From JACMLC01 sp963720235 (lineage in GTDB: Bacteria > Acidobacteriota > Blastocatellia > Pyrinomonadales > Pyrinomonadaceae): a DNA stretch of 64,000 nucleotides. Within the stretch, counting starts at the first letter, position 1; each line of letters begins with the position of its first letter. This document shows positions 60,278 through 64,000 of this stretch, piece by piece. The notes under the pieces were generated by a model. It did not search any database. It saw nothing but the letters and a program-made list of their open reading frames with translations, and was not told where the DNA came from. The translations under genes were made by a program, and so were the position numbers. Location of the stretch: assembly GCA_963720235.1 (NCBI GenBank), contig OY970389.1, positions 496,001-560,000 on the forward strand. Reading direction: 5' to 3'.

Positions 60278-61015
60278 TCACAATTCATCGAAAGTTCTCA
60301 ACACAAGCTCTACATCCGAAAGGTCTGGCAAGAGCGCGTCCGGTTCATGCGCGAGAAGTTCTTCCGCGCTGTACATGCGGCCTGTGGCGACGGCGACGGC
60401 GCGTGTGCCGTAGTGTCGTGCGCAGGCTATGTCGTTGGGCGTGTCTCCGATGACGATGAATTGCGCGGGTTGCAAATCGAGCTTGAGATAATGATTGATG
60501 CGTTTGTGTGCAAGCGCGGGCAGGTCTCTGCGGTCATGCGAATCATCGCCGAACGCGCCCGGCAGTTGAAAAAATTCCGCAAGGCCCACGAGCCGCATTT
60601 TCAGTTGCGCGGCAGGCTCTATATTTCCAGTTAAAAGAGCATTGCGATAACGCGGATGTTTTGAAGTAGCTTCCAGAGTCTCGCGCACGCCGGGCAGCAG
60701 GTGAAAGAGCGGTTCTTCAACATTGCTTGTGACGCGCTCCATCTCCTGCATGTATCGCACGCGCAAATCATGCACGCGCTCGCGTATGTGCTCATGCGTA
60801 AAGCCTTCGTCGCGCAGAGCCTCCGCGACAATCTGCAAGTCTGTCATGCCGGAGACAGTCATCTCCGGCAATCTGCCAGCCGTCCCGAACACGCCTTCGA
60901 GCAAAGGAATTGTGTAATCCTTAAAAGCTTCCCTGCGTTTGGAGCGCATCAGCGTCCCGTCAATGTCCCACAACAGAATGCGTAAATCTTCCGGTGATTG
61001 ATTCATTAAAACCAT
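60278..61015 (-). CDS. HAD-superfamily hydrolase
   Basis: 245 residues. Motif I DIDGTL (LLWDIDGTLMRS), motif II-like LTGN, motif III Lys region and motif IV IGDTPNDIACAR. A phosphatase of the phosphoglycolate phosphatase type is likely; substrate unknown. ATG at 61015 or 61006. Confidence 0.9.
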   Translation of the reverse strand: MVLMNQSPEDLRILLWDIDGTLMRSKRREAFKDYTIPLLEGVFGTAGRLPEMTVSGMTDLQIVAEALRDEGFTHEHIRERVHDLRVRYMQEMERVTSNVEEPLFHLLPGVRETLEATSKHPRYRNALLTGNIEPAAQLKMRLVGLAEFFQLPGAFGDDSHDRRDLPALAHKRINHYLKLDLQPAQFIVIGDTPNDIACARHYGTRAVAVATGRMYSAEELLAHEPDALLPDLSDVELVLRTFDEL

Positions 61016-61045
61016 TCCAAATTCAAGTTCGCAAAGAATTAAATT

Positions 61046-61555
61046 TCACTCGATAACTGCGAGCACGTCTCCCGCGTTGACGGTTGCTCCGGCTGTGGCG
61101 CGAATCTCCGAGACGGTTCCGGCGCGCGGAGATTTTAACTCGTTCTGCATCTTCATCGCTTCGACGACAACGATGCCATCGCCTGCTTTAACTTCCGCGC
61201 CCTCTTCGACAAGCACGCGCACGACCTTGCCGGGCATCGGCGCGAGAATTTGCGCCGCGCCGTCCACATCATGCGCGCCCGCGCCATGACTGCTGCGCAA
61301 ACGCTTCGGGTCGCTCAACGCCAGCGAGAAGGAACGGCTTCCAACATGCACTTCCAACAAATCCTGCTGAGCCGCGTTGCTTTCCACGCGACATTCATAC
61401 ACGCGCCCGTCGTTTATCAAAAGATAGACGCCGCTTTCGATGCGGCTGGCGGCGACCTCGTAGCTGCGGCCATCAATCGACGCAAAGACGCGCGCGTCCT
61501 CGCGCCGGAAATCTATACGGTGGCTCAAGCCTTCATATTCCGCCGTCAGTTTCAT
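61046..61555 (-). CDS. Biotin carboxyl carrier protein / acyl-CoA carboxylase biotin subunit
   Basis: 169 residues. C-terminal biotinyl domain with the target Lys in VEAMKMQNE and the fold ILAPMPGKVVRVLVEEG..VKAGD. Partner of the accC-like carboxylase 1.6 kb upstream. Acetyl- or propionyl-CoA specificity is not decidable here. Confidence 0.93.
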   Translation of the reverse strand: MKLTAEYEGLSHRIDFRREDARVFASIDGRSYEVAASRIESGVYLLINDGRVYECRVESNAAQQDLLEVHVGSRSFSLALSDPKRLRSSHGAGAHDVDGAAQILAPMPGKVVRVLVEEGAEVKAGDGIVVVEAMKMQNELKSPRAGTVSEIRATAGATVNAGDVLAVIE

Positions 61556-61575
61556 AAAAAGAATGCTGTCTTTCG

Positions 61576-61995
61576 TTATTCGTTCAGGTTATCAAGCGAA
61601 GCAAATTTCCAGCCCGCGCGCGTGAGGACGAAGCTGTAAACGACCACTTCATTTCCAGCAGCATCCGGGCAAGCCACGCTAAATCGCTTGGAGTTCGCGG
61701 CATCAACTTCAGGCTTAGCCGACTCAAAACACTTCGCCGCATTAGTTTGCTGATTAAAAATCTCGCGATAGCGGCGATGCAATTCGGCTTTGCTCTTCAC
61801 GCGCGCTATGCCGTATGACATCTCAATCGGAAACTTTGACATCGCTGCGACAGTCGCTTTGTCGCCCTTGATGACTGCCATTCTAAACTTTTCCCAGAAG
61901 GCTTGCATGTCAGCCTGCGCCGCAGAGTTGAGCACAAACCCCTGCGCCGTTATTGCCAGCAACAAAATCAAGCTTGGTGCAAGAGTCCGCTTCAT
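61576..61995 (-). CDS. Secreted protein of unknown function
   Basis: 139 residues from the ATG at 61995, chosen for the strong AGGAGGAG just upstream. Signal peptide (SLILLLAITAQGFVLNSAAQA) and a mature SnoaL/NTF2-like pattern (MQAFWEKFRMAVIKGDKATVAAM). Between BCCP and DinB genes. Not recognised. Confidence 0.7.
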   Translation of the reverse strand: MKRTLAPSLILLLAITAQGFVLNSAAQADMQAFWEKFRMAVIKGDKATVAAMSKFPIEMSYGIARVKSKAELHRRYREIFNQQTNAAKCFESAKPEVDAANSKRFSVACPDAAGNEVVVYSFVLTRAGWKFASLDNLNE

Positions 61996-62051
61996 CTTCT
62001 CCTCCTGAATCAGTTTGATAAGCATTTAATACGCGAGCTAAAAATTCAACA

Positions 62052-62155
62052 GACTAAATCACTCAACCCTTAGCGAGCTTATCTTTTCTCTTTGCGCCAC
62101 CAGCGAGAAACTAAAACGAACGGTTCACGCAAAGGCGCAAAGATAAAAAATAAGC
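62052..62155. repeat. Hairpin of GCAAAGGC/GCCTTTGC-like units
   Basis: TTAGCGAGCTTATCTTTTCTCTTTGCG with right arm CGCAAAGATAAAAAATAAGCTCGCTAA, a nearly exact long stem, between the secreted protein gene and dinB. Confidence 0.7.
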
Positions 62156-62158
62156 TCG

Positions 62159-62665
62159 CTAATAAGCGTCCGGTTGCATGGCAATCGCGCCCTGCGAGAT
62201 GAACTTTTCTATCTGCCGACGGTGACGCAGGATATGCACGATGGCATGCTCCAATAAACCTTCCACATCATAGGTCACGCCCCAACGGGCTTTTATGACC
62301 GTCGCCGTAATCTCTTTGTCAGTCATCTCCCACCTGCCGTCCAGAGTCTCAACAGTGTAGCGAAGCGCGGCCTCAAACTGTTCCAAAGCTTCTTGATGCG
62401 AAAGAAGTGTTGGCTGTGGACGTGTGGACGGAATAGAGAATTGCTCTCTGATTAAATCCGCGTAACCATACGCGGCCCTGACCACATGCGACATGATGGT
62501 TTGCGCGGAGCGACAGTCACCATCCTTTGTCGCGGAATCAACCACGCGCACAAAACTTTCTTCCGGGATGAGCTCGACGAGACGCGCAAGCTCTGCCGCC
62601 GCGCGCTCGTACTCATCCATCAAAGCCCCAATCGCGCCTTTTCTGTAAGTCTCTCTCAAAAGCAT
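62159..62665 (-). CDS. DinB/YfiT-family four-helix protein
   Basis: 168 residues. Metal-binding His pattern in TIMSHVVRAAYGY and EHAIVHILRHRRQIEKF. The superfamily includes bacillithiol-dependent S-transferases, and bacillithiol genes are near by, but the exact role is not shown. Confidence 0.8.
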   Translation of the reverse strand: MLLRETYRKGAIGALMDEYERAAAELARLVELIPEESFVRVVDSATKDGDCRSAQTIMSHVVRAAYGYADLIREQFSIPSTRPQPTLLSHQEALEQFEAALRYTVETLDGRWEMTDKEITATVIKARWGVTYDVEGLLEHAIVHILRHRRQIEKFISQGAIAMQPDAY

Positions 62666-62697
62666 TTCATCAACTCTCTCTCTAAAAAATGCTGCGA

Positions 62698-64000
62698 CTA
62701 ACTTCTATTGTGCAACGCCGCGCGGCCAGCCAGCCGCCACTTGCTCTGCCGCACAAGCGGCTCTTGAGCGGCAGGCTGCTTCTGCTTCTCCGCGTAATCA
62801 AGCGCGGCTGCGATGAGAGCCATGTCGAGATAAATTGTCTCCTGAGTTTCATCCGCTTGGGCCAGTGCGCGCCGCTCGTTAAAGCGTGAGATAAAGCCTG
62901 TGTCCAGATGGCCCGCGATAAATTCCGCATCGCGGACGATTTCGCGGAAGAAGGGAAGAGTCGTCTTGATGCCGCCGACAGCGTATTCATCAAGCGCGCG
63001 CCGCAGACGGTCAATCGCCTCTGCGCGCGTGCGTCCCCACGCGGCGAGTTTTGAAATCATCGGGTCATAGTAGATAGAAACTTCCGCGTGTGCGCTGACG
63101 CCGCCATCGTCGCGTATGCCCGGCCCTGCGGGGACGCGCAGGTGCGTGATGCGTCCCGGCGACGGAAGAAAATTGTTATCAGGGTCTTCCGCATAGACGC
63201 GGCACTCTATCGCGTGGCCCATCCAGCGCACGTCTTCCTGCGTGAACGAAAGCTCTGCGCCGCTCGCTACCATAATCTGCTCGCGCACGAGGTCTATGCC
63301 TGTCACAAGCTCTGTCACAGGATGCTCGACCTGCAAGCGCGTGTTCATCTCTAAGAAATAGAAATCCCGCGTGGCATCATCAAGCAAAAATTCCACCGTC
63401 CCCGCGCCGACATAATCCACAGCACGCGCGGCATTGATTGCGGCCTGGCCCATACGCTCGCGCAGGGATGCATCATTGATTGGCGAAGGACATTCTTCAA
63501 TCACTTTCTGATGACGACGCTGAATGGAACATTCACGCTCGCCCAAGTGTGCGAAGTTGCCATGCGTGTCCGCGAAGATTTGAATTTCGATGTGGCGCGG
63601 GCGATTGATTGCTTTTTCGAGATAGACTTCAGGGTTGCCAAAGGCTGCTGCGGCTTCCGACTGCGCCGTCTCAAAAGCAGATTCCATTTCAGACTCAGAA
63701 GGGACGAGGCGCATGCCTTTGCCGCCGCCTCCGGCAGAGGCTTTGAGCATCATCGGATAACCAAACTCTGCCGCGATTTTTTTTGCATCTGTAAAAGATT
63801 CAAGCGGCTCAGTCGTACCCGGCACAACAGGCACGCCCGCCTCAGTTGCGACGCGGCGCGCGCTCGTCTTTGAACCCATGAGTTCCATCGCTTCGGCGGT
63901 TGGGCCAATAAAGACGAGTCCCGCAGCAGTGACGGCGCGTGCAAAGTCTGCGTTCTCCGCAAGGAATCCATAGCCCGGATGAATCGCTTCCGCGCCGGAT
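62698..64000 (-). CDS. accC: Biotin carboxylase, C-terminal part (cut by right window edge)
   Basis: 434 codons from the window edge; the N-terminal ~60-70 residues are outside. ATP-grasp domain with KASAGGGGKGMR, the biotin carboxylase motifs EMNTRLQVEHPVTEL and AIECRVYAEDP, and the NNFLPSPGRI loop. Ends with a short basic tail. Works with the BCCP at 61046. Together they form the carboxylase half of an acyl-CoA carboxylase; the carboxyltransferase is elsewhere. Confidence 0.95.
   Translation of the reverse strand, partial: SGAEAIHPGYGFLAENADFARAVTAAGLVFIGPTAEAMELMGSKTSARRVATEAGVPVVPGTTEPLESFTDAKKIAAEFGYPMMLKASAGGGGKGMRLVPSESEMESAFETAQSEAAAAFGNPEVYLEKAINRPRHIEIQIFADTHGNFAHLGERECSIQRRHQKVIEECPSPINDASLRERMGQAAINAARAVDYVGAGTVEFLLDDATRDFYFLEMNTRLQVEHPVTELVTGIDLVREQIMVASGAELSFTQEDVRWMGHAIECRVYAEDPDNNFLPSPGRITHLRVPAGPGIRDDGGVSAHAEVSIYYDPMISKLAAWGRTRAEAIDRLRRALDEYAVGGIKTTLPFFREIVRDAEFIAGHLDTGFISRFNERRALAQADETQETIYLDMALIAAALDYAEKQKQPAAQEPLVRQSKWRLAGRAALHNRS

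Noticed and set aside
11349..63910. Frequent TGGGCCA/TGGCCCA heptamers as a genome signal
   Set aside because: They are common but mostly in coding sequence where GGC-CAG/GCC-CAG codons explain them; no strand or spacing pattern was seen.

Overview
The window looks like a chromosomal segment of an Acidobacteriota bacterium, most likely of the class Blastocatellia. I infer this from the combination of VWFA-related secreted proteins, a carboxypeptidase-regulatory-domain TonB receptor, S8 protease with FG-GAP-like repeats, bacillithiol genes (bshC, ypdA), moderately high GC, and many short-period repeat hairpins between genes. No rRNA, tRNA, CRISPR or prophage was recognised.

Layout. 1-1.8 kb: the guaB 5' part and a RodZ-like protein. 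2.1-8.4 kb: a compact bacterial microcompartment (BMC) locus with two hexameric shell proteins, one pentameric vertex protein and a CoA-acylating aldehyde dehydrogenase with an encapsulation-like tail. It also holds an ACT protein, a zinc-ribbon membrane protein, a DUF711/PFL-family protein and a secreted protein. No classical signature enzyme is present. 8.5-12.7 kb: two-component pair, acyl desaturase, CorA and a coupled small membrane protein. 12.9-15.4 kb: two VWA proteins. 15.9-24.4 kb: a type II secretion/type IV pilus-like set (F, E, D, two pseudopilins, PilM-like). 24.6-32.3 kb: sigma/anti-sigma/membrane protein, DUF5666-like protein, TonB receptor and a LolA-like protein. 32.3-33.2 kb: palindrome cluster and an IS200-type element. 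33.2-38.9 kb: translation genes frr-pyrH-tsf-rpsB and rpsI-rplM, then an M48 protease. 39.3-47.1 kb: a large P-loop ATPase with a broken 3' end, a DUF2520 protein and an S8 protease. 47.3-48.7 kb: malic enzyme. 48.7-50.6 kb: a DpnI-like endonuclease overlapping a DpnA-like adenine methyltransferase. 51-64 kb: ypdA, phzF, an IPT-domain protein split by a frameshift, a dapA-like gene, bshC, mutL, cheW, a HAD hydrolase, BCCP, DinB and accC (cut by the right edge).

The two most interesting systems are the BMC locus without a known signature enzyme, and the DpnI-like/DpnA-like pair. In the second case the textbook activities should be mutually lethal; GATC also looks scarce in the window, yet three sites cluster at the methyltransferase start. 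A third theme is a set of hairpins built from tandem 7-12 bp units. They sit in most intergenic gaps, and in two pseudopilin genes one hairpin arm encodes the prepilin leader.

All assignments come from reading the sequence and from memory of the families; no search was run.
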